NCBI GenBank assembly: GCA_963816785.1
Contig: CAWFLL010000004.1
Location: 1,674,001 to 1,738,000 of the forward strand
Reading direction: 5' to 3'
Source: VRUE01 sp963816785
GTDB taxonomy: Bacteria > Actinomycetota > Thermoleophilia > Solirubrobacterales > 70-9
Length of the DNA: 64,000 nucleotides
The notes beneath the pieces were generated by a model. The model had not been told where the DNA came from. It worked only from the letters and a program-made list of their open reading frames with translations, and searched no databases. Positions 48,256-57,500 of the stretch are shown here, piece by piece (the stretch's first letter is position 1; every line of letters begins with the position of its first letter). The translations under genes and the position numbers were made by a program.

Positions 48256-50805
48256 TTGACGCGCCTCGCCGTCAAGAGCCTCTGGGCCCGCAAGGTCCGC
48301 GCCCTGACGACGACGTTGGCGGTCGTGATCGGCGTCGCCTTCGTCGCCGGCACCTACATCCTCACCGACACGACCTTCGCCGCCTTCGACGAAATCTTCG
48401 CCGATTCGCTGGAAAAGACCAGCGTGGTGATCACGGCCAAGGACGAAGTCCGGCAGGAATCCGAAGAGGTCCCCAGCTTCAGCGCCTCCGTCCTGCCCCG
48501 GGTGAAGCGGGTACCCGGAGCCCGGCTGGCCTCAGGGCAGATCTTCACGGCGGGAGGGCTCTTCGACGCCGAAAACGAGCAGATCGGCTCCCAGTTCGCG
48601 CCCAAGTTCATCACCTCGGTTCTCCCCGAGGAGCTCGAAACACAGACCTACGTCGAGGGCCACCCGCCGCGGGACGCCACCGAAGTCGCGTTGGACGAGA
48701 GCGCTGCCGAAGAGGCGGGCCTCGGGCTCGGCGACACCCTCAAACTCGCCTCGATCGAGCGCGTTGCCGCCTATCGCATCGTCGGCTTGACCAAGCTCGG
48801 CGAGGCATCCTGGGGTGGAGCCAGCATCGCCGGGCTGATCCTCCCGGAGGCGCAGCGGATCACCGACAAACGGGGCGAATTCGACCAGATCCTGATCGCG
48901 GCCGACGAGGGGGTCTCCGAAGAGACGCTGAAGCGCCGCGTCGAGGAGGTCGTTCCCCCGTCGCTGTTGGTCGAGACCGCGAAGGAGAACGCCGAACGAA
49001 ACTCGAATCAGATTCGCGACGACCTCGGATTCCTTCGCATCGCGCTGCTCGTCTTCGCCTTCGTCGCCCTTCTCGTCGGCGCCTTCCTGATCTTCAACAC
49101 GTTCTCGATAACTGTCGCCCAGCGCGTCACCGAGTTTGGGATGCTGCGCACACTGGGGGCGTCCCGGACCCAGATCCTCAGCTCGGTCGTGATCGAGGCG
49201 CTGGTGATCGGGGTCCTCGGGGCGATCATCGGCCTCATCGGCGGGTTCGCGATCGCCAAGGGGCTCAACGCCCTCTTCGTCGCGATCGGAATCGATCTGC
49301 CGACGACGGGCCTCGTGATCAAGGACCGGACCATCCTCGCCGCGCTGGCGATCGGGATCGTCGTCACCCTGGTCTCCTCGCTGATCCCCGCCCTTCGCTC
49401 CACACGGGTGCCGCCGATCGCCGCCATGCAGGCGCTGGAGTTGCCGCGCAGCCGGCGCCGCGGAATCGTCTATGCGGCACTGGCGGCGCTACTTGGCGCC
49501 GCCGGCATGGCGATGCTCCTAATTGCCCTATTCGGTGGCGCCAGCGGTGGCAGCGCGGCCGGCCTGATCGGCGCCGGCGCGGTGGCGGTGATCCTCGGCG
49601 TCTCCCTGTTCAGCCCCCGACTGGTCCGGCCACTCGCCTCACTGGCGGGCCGGCCGCTCGAATTGGCCCGCAGGCTGACCGGTCGCCTTGCCCGCGAGAA
49701 CACGCAGCGCAACCCGGCTCGAACGGCGGTCACCGCGGCGGCGCTGATGATCGGGCTCGCGGTGGTGGCCTTCGTCACCGTCTTTGCCGCCGGAATCAAA
49801 AGCTCGATCGCGACGGCGGTCGACGACAGCTTCCAGGGCGATCTGGTGATTCAGAACACCGACGGCTTCTCGCCGATCTCGCCCCGCGCCGCTGCGGCGG
49901 CGCGCAGGATTCCGGGCGTCGAGCTGGTCTCCACGATGCGGGCAGCTCAGGCGAAGGTGGTGGGCGCCGGCGGGAAGCCACGGGTTTCTGCCCTCTCCCC
50001 CGACGCCGGTGAGGTCATCACGATCGACTGGACCGAGGGCGGGCCCGCGACGCTGAGGCGCCTCACGGATCGTCAGGTGATCCTCGACGAGTCCTTCGCC
50101 GACGGAGAAGGACTCGAGGTGGGCGACAGCATCCGCTTCCTCACCCAGATCGGCCGGCGGCCGAAGCTCGAGGTCGTCGGCGAATTCGAAGACAGAGCCG
50201 AACTGTTCGGCAGCGCGATCGTCACCCAGACCCTGATGGCCCGCCAGTTCGACCAGCACGACGACATCCTCGATTTCGTCAAGCTGGCGCCGGGCGCGAA
50301 CGCGGAAAAGGTCCAGGCCGAGTTGATCAAGACGATGGACCGCGAGTTCCCAACCGCCGAGGTGCGAAATCAGCAGGAGCTGAAGGAAAACCAGGAAGAA
50401 CAGGTCAACCAGCTGCTCGGCCTGATCTACGCCCTGCTCGCCCTCGCGGTCATCGTCTCTCTGTTCGGCATCGCCAACACGCTGGCGCTATCGATCCACG
50501 AGCGCACCCGGGAGCTCGGCATGTTGCGGGCGATCGGCATGTCCCGCCGCCAGGTGCGGACGATGATCCGCTATGAGGCCGTGATCACGGCGCTGATCGG
50601 GGCCCTGCTCGGGATGGTCCTGGGGGTGATCTTCGCGGCGTTGATCGCGCAACCGCTGAAGGACGAAGGCTTCGTCCTCTCCTATCCGATCGGGACCCTG
50701 ATCGTGATGCTGGTCCTTGCGGCGTTCGCGGGCGTCATCGCCGCGATCGCCCCCGCCCGCCGCGCCTCGCGGCTGAACGTCCTCGAGGCGCTCCAGTACG
50801 AGTAG
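48256..50805 (+). CDS. ABC transporter permease, FtsX/MacB family
   Basis: An 849-residue permease with eight or more membrane helices in two FtsX modules. An N-terminal helix and MacB-like periplasmic domain (to about residue 255) lead to the first FtsX module (about 265-395). A second helix pair follows near 405-455. A second periplasmic domain precedes the last FtsX module (about 720-849), with LALSIHERTRELGMLRAIGMSRRQVRTMIRYEA. It starts at TTG 48256 and pairs with the ATPase upstream. The substrate is unknown. Its stop is one base from the convergent DUF4396 stop. Confidence 0.92.
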   Translation: MTRLAVKSLWARKVRALTTTLAVVIGVAFVAGTYILTDTTFAAFDEIFADSLEKTSVVITAKDEVRQESEEVPSFSASVLPRVKRVPGARLASGQIFTAGGLFDAENEQIGSQFAPKFITSVLPEELETQTYVEGHPPRDATEVALDESAAEEAGLGLGDTLKLASIERVAAYRIVGLTKLGEASWGGASIAGLILPEAQRITDKRGEFDQILIAADEGVSEETLKRRVEEVVPPSLLVETAKENAERNSNQIRDDLGFLRIALLVFAFVALLVGAFLIFNTFSITVAQRVTEFGMLRTLGASRTQILSSVVIEALVIGVLGAIIGLIGGFAIAKGLNALFVAIGIDLPTTGLVIKDRTILAALAIGIVVTLVSSLIPALRSTRVPPIAAMQALELPRSRRRGIVYAALAALLGAAGMAMLLIALFGGASGGSAAGLIGAGAVAVILGVSLFSPRLVRPLASLAGRPLELARRLTGRLARENTQRNPARTAVTAAALMIGLAVVAFVTVFAAGIKSSIATAVDDSFQGDLVIQNTDGFSPISPRAAAAARRIPGVELVSTMRAAQAKVVGAGGKPRVSALSPDAGEVITIDWTEGGPATLRRLTDRQVILDESFADGEGLEVGDSIRFLTQIGRRPKLEVVGEFEDRAELFGSAIVTQTLMARQFDQHDDILDFVKLAPGANAEKVQAELIKTMDREFPTAEVRNQQELKENQEEQVNQLLGLIYALLALAVIVSLFGIANTLALSIHERTRELGMLRAIGMSRRQVRTMIRYEAVITALIGALLGMVLGVIFAALIAQPLKDEGFVLSYPIGTLIVMLVLAAFAGVIAAIAPARRASRLNVLEALQYE

Positions 50806-50806
50806 C

Positions 50807-51382
50807 TCAGCCGAGCGCTTCGGCGAGCAGGACAGCGGTGCCGAAGATCGCGGCGACCGCGGCCACGATCGCGACCACCCTGACCGGTGGGCCGCCGTGG
50901 ATGCCGGTTTCGTGGACCGCGACGTGCCCCTTGCCGCGCGCGATCAGCCAGCGATTGACCGGCATCGCCAGAGCGCCGGCGAGGGCGAGGGCGAACGAGA
51001 GGCTGCCCCAGAACAGGAGCGTGTCCAGGCCTGCGTCCATCGCGCCGGGGATGACGAGGATGACCACGTTGTCGACCACCTCCATCGTCGCGATGCTGAG
51101 CGTGTCGGAGGCGAGCGCGATCGGCACGACCGCCGCCAGGGCCATCCCGGCTTGCAGCAGCGGCAGGCTGGTCAGGGTGTAGCCGAAGAGGAAGGCGAGG
51201 AGGATGGCCAGAAGGATGGTCGCCAGGTTCGAGAGCCCGAACGCGGTCCCGATCGCGACCCCGGCCACCTCGCCGATCGCGCACCCGGTCAGGCAGTGCA
51301 GGGTCGCGCTGATCGCGACCGCGGTCAGCGCTGCCCCCTCGGTCGGCATCTCGTGGTGATCGTGGTGCGCTGTGGCCTCCAT
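50807..51382 (-). CDS. DUF4396 membrane protein, probably metal-responsive
   Basis: A 191-residue membrane protein with about five helices. The N-terminus is His-rich (HHDHHEMP). The first helix carries ATLHCLTGCAIGE with two cysteines, and a later helix VVDNVVILVIPGAMDAG contains polar residues. This matches DUF4396, a family with no firmly assigned activity. A perfect ATACCCC-N3-GGGGTAT palindrome in the promoter suggests CsoR-type (Cu+) control, so copper handling is a reasonable inference together with the His/Cys content. The ATG at 51382 has a leader of about 30 bases. Confidence 0.75.
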   Translation of the reverse strand: MEATAHHDHHEMPTEGAALTAVAISATLHCLTGCAIGEVAGVAIGTAFGLSNLATILLAILLAFLFGYTLTSLPLLQAGMALAAVVPIALASDTLSIATMEVVDNVVILVIPGAMDAGLDTLLFWGSLSFALALAGALAMPVNRWLIARGKGHVAVHETGIHGGPPVRVVAIVAAVAAIFGTAVLLAEALG

Positions 51383-51415
51383 GCTCGGTCCCGGCGTCGT
51401 CGTCGCGGAACGCCA

Positions 51416-51440
51416 GTATAGCCATACCCCCCAGGGGTAT
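51416..51440 (-). promoter_or_regulatory. Promoter and CsoR-like operator of the DUF4396 gene
   Basis: TATACT on the minus strand (51416-51421) is a perfect -10 box. The palindrome ATACCCC-CCA-GGGGTAT (51424-51440) fills the spacer immediately upstream, where a repressor would block polymerase. G/C-tract palindromes of this kind are typical CsoR/RcnR-family operators. It overlaps the stop codon of the upstream esterase gene. No csoR gene is in the window. Confidence 0.6.
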
Positions 51441-52498
51441 TAGGAGAGTCCCATCCGCAGGGCGCCGGCCGCCTCCGCCATCGCCTCGCGCGCGGGTCGC
51501 GAGAAGGAGGTCATGTTGGCAAAGGTGTGGATCAGGCCCGGGTGACGGCGCGCCGCCACCCGCACGCCCGCGTCGCGCATCCTTTCGGCGTATCGCTCCC
51601 CCTCGTCGCGCAGCGGGTCGAAGCCCGCGACGGCGACATAGGCGGGCGGGAGGCCCGAGAGGTCCGGCGCGTGGAGGACCGATGCGAGCGGATCCGATGC
51701 CCGGGTCGGATCCGGCAGGTAGCACCGTTCGAACTCGACGATGTCGGCGTTCGTCAGTTTGAACCCGCTCGCGAACAGTTCGCGGGAGTGCTGCTCGCCG
51801 TAGGCATCGGTGACCGGGTAGATCAGCAGCTGCATCGCCGGCATCGGGCCGCCTGCATCGCGCGTCGTCTGGCAGATCCCGGTCGCCATGTTGCCGCCGG
51901 CGCTGTCGCCGCCCACCGCGACCCGGGTCTCGTCCGCTCCCAGCTCGGTCGCGTTCTCGTACGTCCAGCGCAACGCCGCCTGGGCGTCTTCGACGGGGCC
52001 CGGGAAGGGATGCTCGGGCGCGAGCCTGTACCCGGCCGAGAGCACCGCCGCTCCCGAGTGGGCGGCGAGGAAGCGGCAGACGCTGTCGTGGGTGTCGAGC
52101 CCACCGACGACCCATCCCCCGCCGTGGAAGTAGAGGAGCAGGGGCCGGGGAGGCGGCGGAGCGTTGTCGGGCACGTAGAGGCGCGCGGGAAGCGGTCGGG
52201 CCGCCCCGGGGTACTCCAACTCCGTGACCGAGGCCATCGGCAACGGCCGCCCGGAGCCGGCGCGGGCGTCCGTCTCCACATAGGCCCGAGCCTCGGCGGG
52301 GGGCAGGCCGCCGGTCAGGGTCGCACGCCCGACCATCTGGGCCAGCCGCAGCACGACCTGCATGGTCGGATCGAGGTCCTGGCCGTCGATGCTGGGTGGC
52401 CGGCCGAACAGCACCCGCAGGGCTCGCGGCGGGAGTGCGCAGAGGGCGCGAAGGATCGCGTTCTCCGCGCCGGGGTGGAGAGACGGAAGGCGCGCCAT
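51440..52498 (-). CDS. Alpha/beta-hydrolase esterase (HSL family)
   Basis: A 352-residue esterase/lipase of the hormone-sensitive lipase group. The oxyanion-hole motif is HGGGWVVGG at about residue 134. The nucleophile Ser is in GDSAGGN at about 204, the acid in GFDPLRDEGE, and the His in RHPGLIHTF. It should hydrolyse short- to medium-chain esters; the natural substrate is unknown. A possible -10 box TAGCCT lies 12 bases before ATG 52498. It is divergent from the P450 gene, with a 103-base gap containing an inverted repeat GCGATGC/GCATCGC (52518-52546). Confidence 0.88.
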   Translation of the reverse strand: MARLPSLHPGAENAILRALCALPPRALRVLFGRPPSIDGQDLDPTMQVVLRLAQMVGRATLTGGLPPAEARAYVETDARAGSGRPLPMASVTELEYPGAARPLPARLYVPDNAPPPPRPLLLYFHGGGWVVGGLDTHDSVCRFLAAHSGAAVLSAGYRLAPEHPFPGPVEDAQAALRWTYENATELGADETRVAVGGDSAGGNMATGICQTTRDAGGPMPAMQLLIYPVTDAYGEQHSRELFASGFKLTNADIVEFERCYLPDPTRASDPLASVLHAPDLSGLPPAYVAVAGFDPLRDEGERYAERMRDAGVRVAARRHPGLIHTFANMTSFSRPAREAMAEAAGALRMGLS

Positions 52499-52601
52499 TT
52501 CCGTGCCGCCAGGCTATGCGATGCGGGCGACGGCAGACTGCATCGCGGAGCGTCCTCACGAAAAGCCGTGCCGTGGCCGTGTACGGTGGCCTCGAAGCCA
52601 C

Positions 52602-53942
52602 ATGGAGGCCACCGCGACAACCGCTCCCCGCCCGGCAACGGGGCCGGCGCAGCGCCGGTTGCCCCCGGGCCCGCGGCTCCCGACCCTCGTTCAGACCGCG
52701 ATCTGGTCGCGGCAGGCGCGCCGGCTGCTGTTCGCCTGCCGCGAGCGCTACGGGAGCATCTTCACGCTGAAGATCGTCCACGAAGGGACCTGGGTGATGG
52801 TCTCCGACCCGGAGGCCGTCAAACAGGTCTTCACCGGCGACCCCCGCGTCTTCCACGCCGGCGAGGGGAACCGGATCCTGGAACCGGCACTCGGCCCCAA
52901 CTCGCTCCTCGTACTCGATGAGAAGCCCCACATCAGCCAGCGCCGGCTGCTGCTGCCGCCCTTCCACGGCGAGCGGATGCAGGGCTACCGCGAGACGATG
53001 AGTGAGATCGCGGCGCGGGAGATCGAGAGCTGGCCGACCGGCGTCCCCCACAGCCTGCGGCCGCGGATGCAGGCGATCACCCTGGACATCATCCTCCGCA
53101 CTGTCTTCGGCGTGGGCGAGGGGGAGAGGATGGCCGAGCTGCGGGCCGCCCTCCGCGATTTCCTCGACCTGACCACGAATCCGCGACTCGTCCTGCCTGC
53201 GATCCTGCTCGGCCCCAGCGGGGTGACCCGGCTGCGCTGGTTCCGCGAGCGGATCGAACGGGTCGACCGGTTGATCTATGAGGAGATCGCCGAGCGTCGC
53301 CGGACGGACGATCTCGATCAACGCGAGGACATCCTCTCGCTGCTGGTCGCCGCGCGGCACGAGGACGGCAGCCCGATGAGCGACGAGGAGATGCGCGACG
53401 AGCTGCTGACCCTGCTGGTCGCCGGCCATGAGACGACCGCGACCTCCCTCGCCTGGGCGGTCGAGCGGATGTCCCGCCATCCCGAGAAGCTCGACCGCCT
53501 CCGCGAGGATGTCGAGGCCGGCGAGGACGCTTATCTGACGGCGACGATCCAGGAGACGCTGCGCCTGCGGCCGGTGATCTCGATCGTCGTACGCCGCCTC
53601 ACCGAGGCGGTCGAGATCGGCGGCTACGAGATTCCCGCGGGGGCCTCCGTCACCCCCTGCATCTACCTCGTCCACGCCAACCCCGAGACCTACCCCGAAC
53701 CGAGCCGCTTCCTGCCGGAGCGCTTCCTCGACAACCCTCCCGGCACCTACACCTGGATCCCGTTCGGCGGCGGCGTCCGGCGCTGCCTCGGCGCCTCCTT
53801 CGCCCAGTTCGAGATGGCAGTCGTGCTCGAGGAGCTGGTCAAGCGCCACCGGATCCGACCCTCGAGGCCGGAGCCCGAGCGTGTCTTCCGCCGCGCGATC
53901 ACCGAGACCCCGCGCCGCGACGCGGAGGTCATCCTCAACTAG
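52602..53942 (+). CDS. Cytochrome P450
   Basis: A 446-residue P450. The I-helix oxygen-activation motif is AGHETTATS, the ExxR motif is ETLRLRP, and the heme loop FGGGVRRCLGASFA carries the proximal Cys. The N-terminal proline segment LPPGPRLPTLVQTAIW resembles fatty-acid and sterol-type P450s of mycobacteria. No ferredoxin gene is adjacent. ATG 52602 is the first start after the divergent promoter region. Its stop shares CTAG with the convergent gene. Confidence 0.95.
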   Translation: MEATATTAPRPATGPAQRRLPPGPRLPTLVQTAIWSRQARRLLFACRERYGSIFTLKIVHEGTWVMVSDPEAVKQVFTGDPRVFHAGEGNRILEPALGPNSLLVLDEKPHISQRRLLLPPFHGERMQGYRETMSEIAAREIESWPTGVPHSLRPRMQAITLDIILRTVFGVGEGERMAELRAALRDFLDLTTNPRLVLPAILLGPSGVTRLRWFRERIERVDRLIYEEIAERRRTDDLDQREDILSLLVAARHEDGSPMSDEEMRDELLTLLVAGHETTATSLAWAVERMSRHPEKLDRLREDVEAGEDAYLTATIQETLRLRPVISIVVRRLTEAVEIGGYEIPAGASVTPCIYLVHANPETYPEPSRFLPERFLDNPPGTYTWIPFGGGVRRCLGASFAQFEMAVVLEELVKRHRIRPSRPEPERVFRRAITETPRRDAEVILN

Positions 53943-54478
53943 GTGGGCCCCCGGTACGGGGTTGGCTTCCCGAGGGGCAGGGGGATCGGATCAGGCCGGC
54001 CCTCGACCTTGACGGTGAGCCACACGCGCTTGCGGCCGATAACGCGGATTCCCCCTGGCCATGCGGTGCGCGCCCGATCGGCGCAGGGCTCGAACACGAC
54101 CTCGCTGAACCCTGGCGCACGGCCGATCGCCGTCGTCGGGTTGCCGTTGCGGTCGCGCAGCCGGCCGTAGTAGAGGAAGACTCGGTGCTTTCGGCCAGGC
54201 GGGACGCTCAGGGCCACCGACGCATTTCCTGCAACCAGGACCGGCATCTTCGCGATCAGCTGACCGCTTTGCGTTTCGCTCATCTGCCCAAGCGGATGCC
54301 GGAAAACACCAAGGGGGCCCGCGGCGATCGACTTCTGTCGCCAGTTCGCGGGACCGGGCCCGTCGGTGACCGGCCCCTGCTCGCAGCTCGCGACCTGGGT
54401 GCCCGCGGCGGACGCCTGCGAGGCACCGATCAGCAACACGAGAGCCGCCAGGGGCGCCAGTCTCTTGGTGAGGCCCAC
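53939..54478 (-). CDS. Exported protein of unknown function
   Basis: The 179 residues begin with a signal peptide (GLTKRLAPLAALVLLIGASQASA, cleaved near residue 24). A beta-rich domain follows, with two Cys that could pair (ASCEQGP and FEPCADRA), and a C-terminal basic strand region (RKRVWLTVKVEG). I recognise no family. GTG 54478 is supported by TAGCCT eight bases upstream and by the position of the signal peptide; longer frames upstream would bury it. It ends on the CTAG shared with the P450 gene. Confidence 0.65.
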   Translation of the reverse strand: MGLTKRLAPLAALVLLIGASQASAAGTQVASCEQGPVTDGPGPANWRQKSIAAGPLGVFRHPLGQMSETQSGQLIAKMPVLVAGNASVALSVPPGRKHRVFLYYGRLRDRNGNPTTAIGRAPGFSEVVFEPCADRARTAWPGGIRVIGRKRVWLTVKVEGRPDPIPLPLGKPTPYRGPT

Positions 54479-54486
54479 GGGCAGAA

Positions 54487-54492
54487 AGGCTA
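54487..54492 (-). promoter_or_regulatory. -10 box of the exported-protein gene (leaderless)
   Basis: TAGCCT on the minus strand lies eight bases before GTG 54478. Confidence 0.5.
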
Positions 54493-54549
54493 GCGGCGCC
54501 CCGGATGGCCGGCCGCAGGACCAGCAGCGATCGAAGCTGTCACGCCTGC

Positions 54550-57500
54550 TCAGCCGCAGCCGGTGTTGTTGCCGCAGCTGCTGCAGGTGTAGCAGGAGCC
54601 GGTGCGCTGCATCATCCCGCCGCACTGCTCGCAGGCGGGGCCGAGGTCGAGGCCCGACATCTTCGCCGGGACGACCGGCGGGGTTTCGGTGAAGGCCTCC
54701 GCGGCAGGCACGGCCTCGCCGCCCGAGGCCTTTGCATCCTCGGCGCCATTGCCGCCGTTTCCGTTCCCCGGCTTGGAGTGGCCGTTGCCGCCATTGGTGG
54801 GGCCATCGGAAGCCGGGCCGGCCTCGGCGCCGAGCGCGAGCTGCGTCGTCTCCGCCTCCCGCTTCGCCCGGACCTCCTGGGTGAGGATGCCGAGGTCCTC
54901 GAGCTCGTCGACGTCCTCGATGAAACGGCTCGCCAGCCAGCGCATGATGTAGTCCGGCATCGATTTGGCGAATGGGATCTCGGGGTTCTGGGTCATCCCC
55001 TCCGGCTCGAAGCGCATGTAGCTGAACTTGCGCACGAAGACGTCGAGCGGGACGCCGTACTGGAGGCCGATTGAGATCGCCGTGGCGAAGGCGTTCAGCA
55101 GCCCCCGCATCGTCGAGCCCTCCTTGCCGATGTCGGTGAGGAAGATCTCGCCGACCGAGCCGTCCTCGTACTTGCCGGCGGTGATGTAGCCCTCGTGCCC
55201 GGCTATCCAGAACTTGTGGGTGATCGACTCGCGCTCGCGCGGCATCCGTTTGCGCTCCGGCGGGGCAGCAGCGGCGACCTCCGCCTCGGCCTGCTTCTCA
55301 TCCTGGGCGTCGGTGCGGAGCGCCTGCGCGGTCTTCGAGCCGTCGCGATAGATCGCAAGCGCCTTCAGGCCGCCCTTCCAGCCGCGGGTGTAGGCATCGG
55401 AGATGTCTGCGACGGTCGCCGACTGCGGCAGGTTCACGGTCTTCGAGATCGCGCCGGAGATGAACGGCTGGGTCGCGGCCATCATGTCGATGTGGCCGGT
55501 GTGGGAGATCGCCCGCTCCCCGACCGCGACGTCGAAGACGGGCAGGTGCTCGTCCTTCAGCCCCGGCGCGCCGACGATCGTGTTCTTCGCGGCGATGTGG
55601 GCGTCGATCTGCTCGACCCGCGGCTCGGCGTACCCGAGCGTCTGCAGCGCCAAGGGCACCGAGCGGTTGACGATCGTCATCTGCCCGCCGCCGACCAGCT
55701 CCTTGAACTTGACCAGGGAGAAGTCGGGCTCGATCCCGGTCGTGTCGCAGTCCATCAAAAATGAAATCGTGCCGGTCGGCGCGAGGACGCTGGCCTGGGC
55801 GTTGCGGTACCCGTGCTCCTCGCCGAGCGCGACCGCCTGGTCCCAGGCCCGCTGCGCGGCCTCGAGCAGGTCCCCCTTGATCCCGGTCGGGTCGATGTCG
55901 TAGGCGGCGTCGCGGTGCATCCGCATCACACCGTTGTGGGGCTCCCGGTTGCGCTCGTACTCGGCGTAGGGGCCGGTCGCCCCGGCGGCGATCTGCGCCG
56001 ACTGGCGGTAGGCGCGTCCGGTCATCAGCGCCGTGATCGCGGCGGCGACGTTGCGGCCCTGATCCGAGTCGTAGGGGAGACCGTCGGACATCAGCAGCGC
56101 GCCGAGGTTGGCGTAGCCGAGGCCGAGCTGGCGGAAGGCGTTCGCGTTCTCGCCGATCTGCTCGGTCGGGTAGCTGGAGAAGCCGACGATGATCTCCTGG
56201 GCGAGGAAGACGATGTCGACGGCGTGCTCGAAGTCCTCGACGTCGAAGGTCCCGTCCTCGCGGCGGAACTTCATCAGGTTGAGCGAGGCCAGGTTGCAGG
56301 CCGAGTCGTCGACGTGCATGTACTCGCTGCATGGGTTGGAGGCGTTGATCCGGCCCGACTCCGGGCAGGTGTGCCAGCGATTGATGACCGAGTCGTACTG
56401 GACGCCGGGGTCGGCGCAGCGCCAGGCGGCGTCGGCGATCTGGTCCATCAGCTCGCGCGCCGGCAGCGTCTTCGTCGGCTCACCGGTCGTGCGGGCGGTC
56501 AGGCTCCAGTCCTCGCCGGCCTCGACCGCCTCCATGAAGTCGTCGGTGACGCGCACCGAGTTGTTGGCGTTCTGGTACTGGATCGAGGTGAAGCCGTCGC
56601 CGTCGATCGACATGTCGAATCCGGCGTCGCGCAGCGCCGCCGCCTTCTTCTCCTCGTCGGCCTTGCACCAGATGAAGTGCTCGATGTCGGGGTGGTCGAC
56701 GTCGAGCACGACCATCTTCGCCGCGCGCCGGGTCTTGCCCCCCGACTTGATCGTCCCGGCCCAGGCGTCGGCGCCGCGCATGAAGCTGACCGGGCCGGAG
56801 GCGAGGCCGCCCTTGGAGAGCGGCTCGACCGAGCTGCGGATGTTGGAGAGGTTGATCCCCGACCCCGAGCCGCCGCGGAAGATCTTGCCCTCCTTGGTGT
56901 TCCAGTCGAGGATCGACTCCATCGTGTCCTCGACGCTGAGAATGAAGCAGTTGTGAACGGCAATGTTGTTGGTCAGATACTCACCGGACTCGGTCTGGAT
57001 GTCGTAGACCTCCTGCACACCGAGCGCCTCGATTGCGACGATCTCCTCCTCACGCAGGTCCGGGCAGGCCTTCGGATTGCGCAGCTCGAGGGACTCGAGC
57101 AGGCGGCGTTGCTTTTCCTCTGCGACGAATCCGATCAGCTCTGCGAAGCGGGCCCGCTCCGAGCCGATGCTGATCGAGAGCTCGTGCAGGTCGTACCGAT
57201 CACTCCGCTTCTCTCGCTTGTGGAGCCTGCGAGAGTAGATTCCAAGCGAGTTGAGGAGGATCTGGAGATCCTCCGTCCACTGCTCACCGATCACCGCGAA
57301 CCCGATTCGGGCGTTCTCGTAGCCGTCCTCGCGACGCACGGTCACGTAGCCATCCGCCTGGAACACGCTGCGCAGGTAGGCACAGATCTCCTCGTGGGTG
57401 GCGGTCCATAGCCGCGAGGGAACGCGAATCTCCGTCCCACGCGGGGCTAGCTCCCAGCGCTCGACGAAATCGCGAAGCACCTCTCCGTAGAGGCGAATCC

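Noticed and set aside
52518..52546. Inverted repeat GCGATGC/GCATCGC between the esterase and P450 genes as an operator
   Set aside because: The arms are only seven bases with a 15-base spacer, and such repeats are expected by chance in GC-rich DNA; noted in the esterase entry only.
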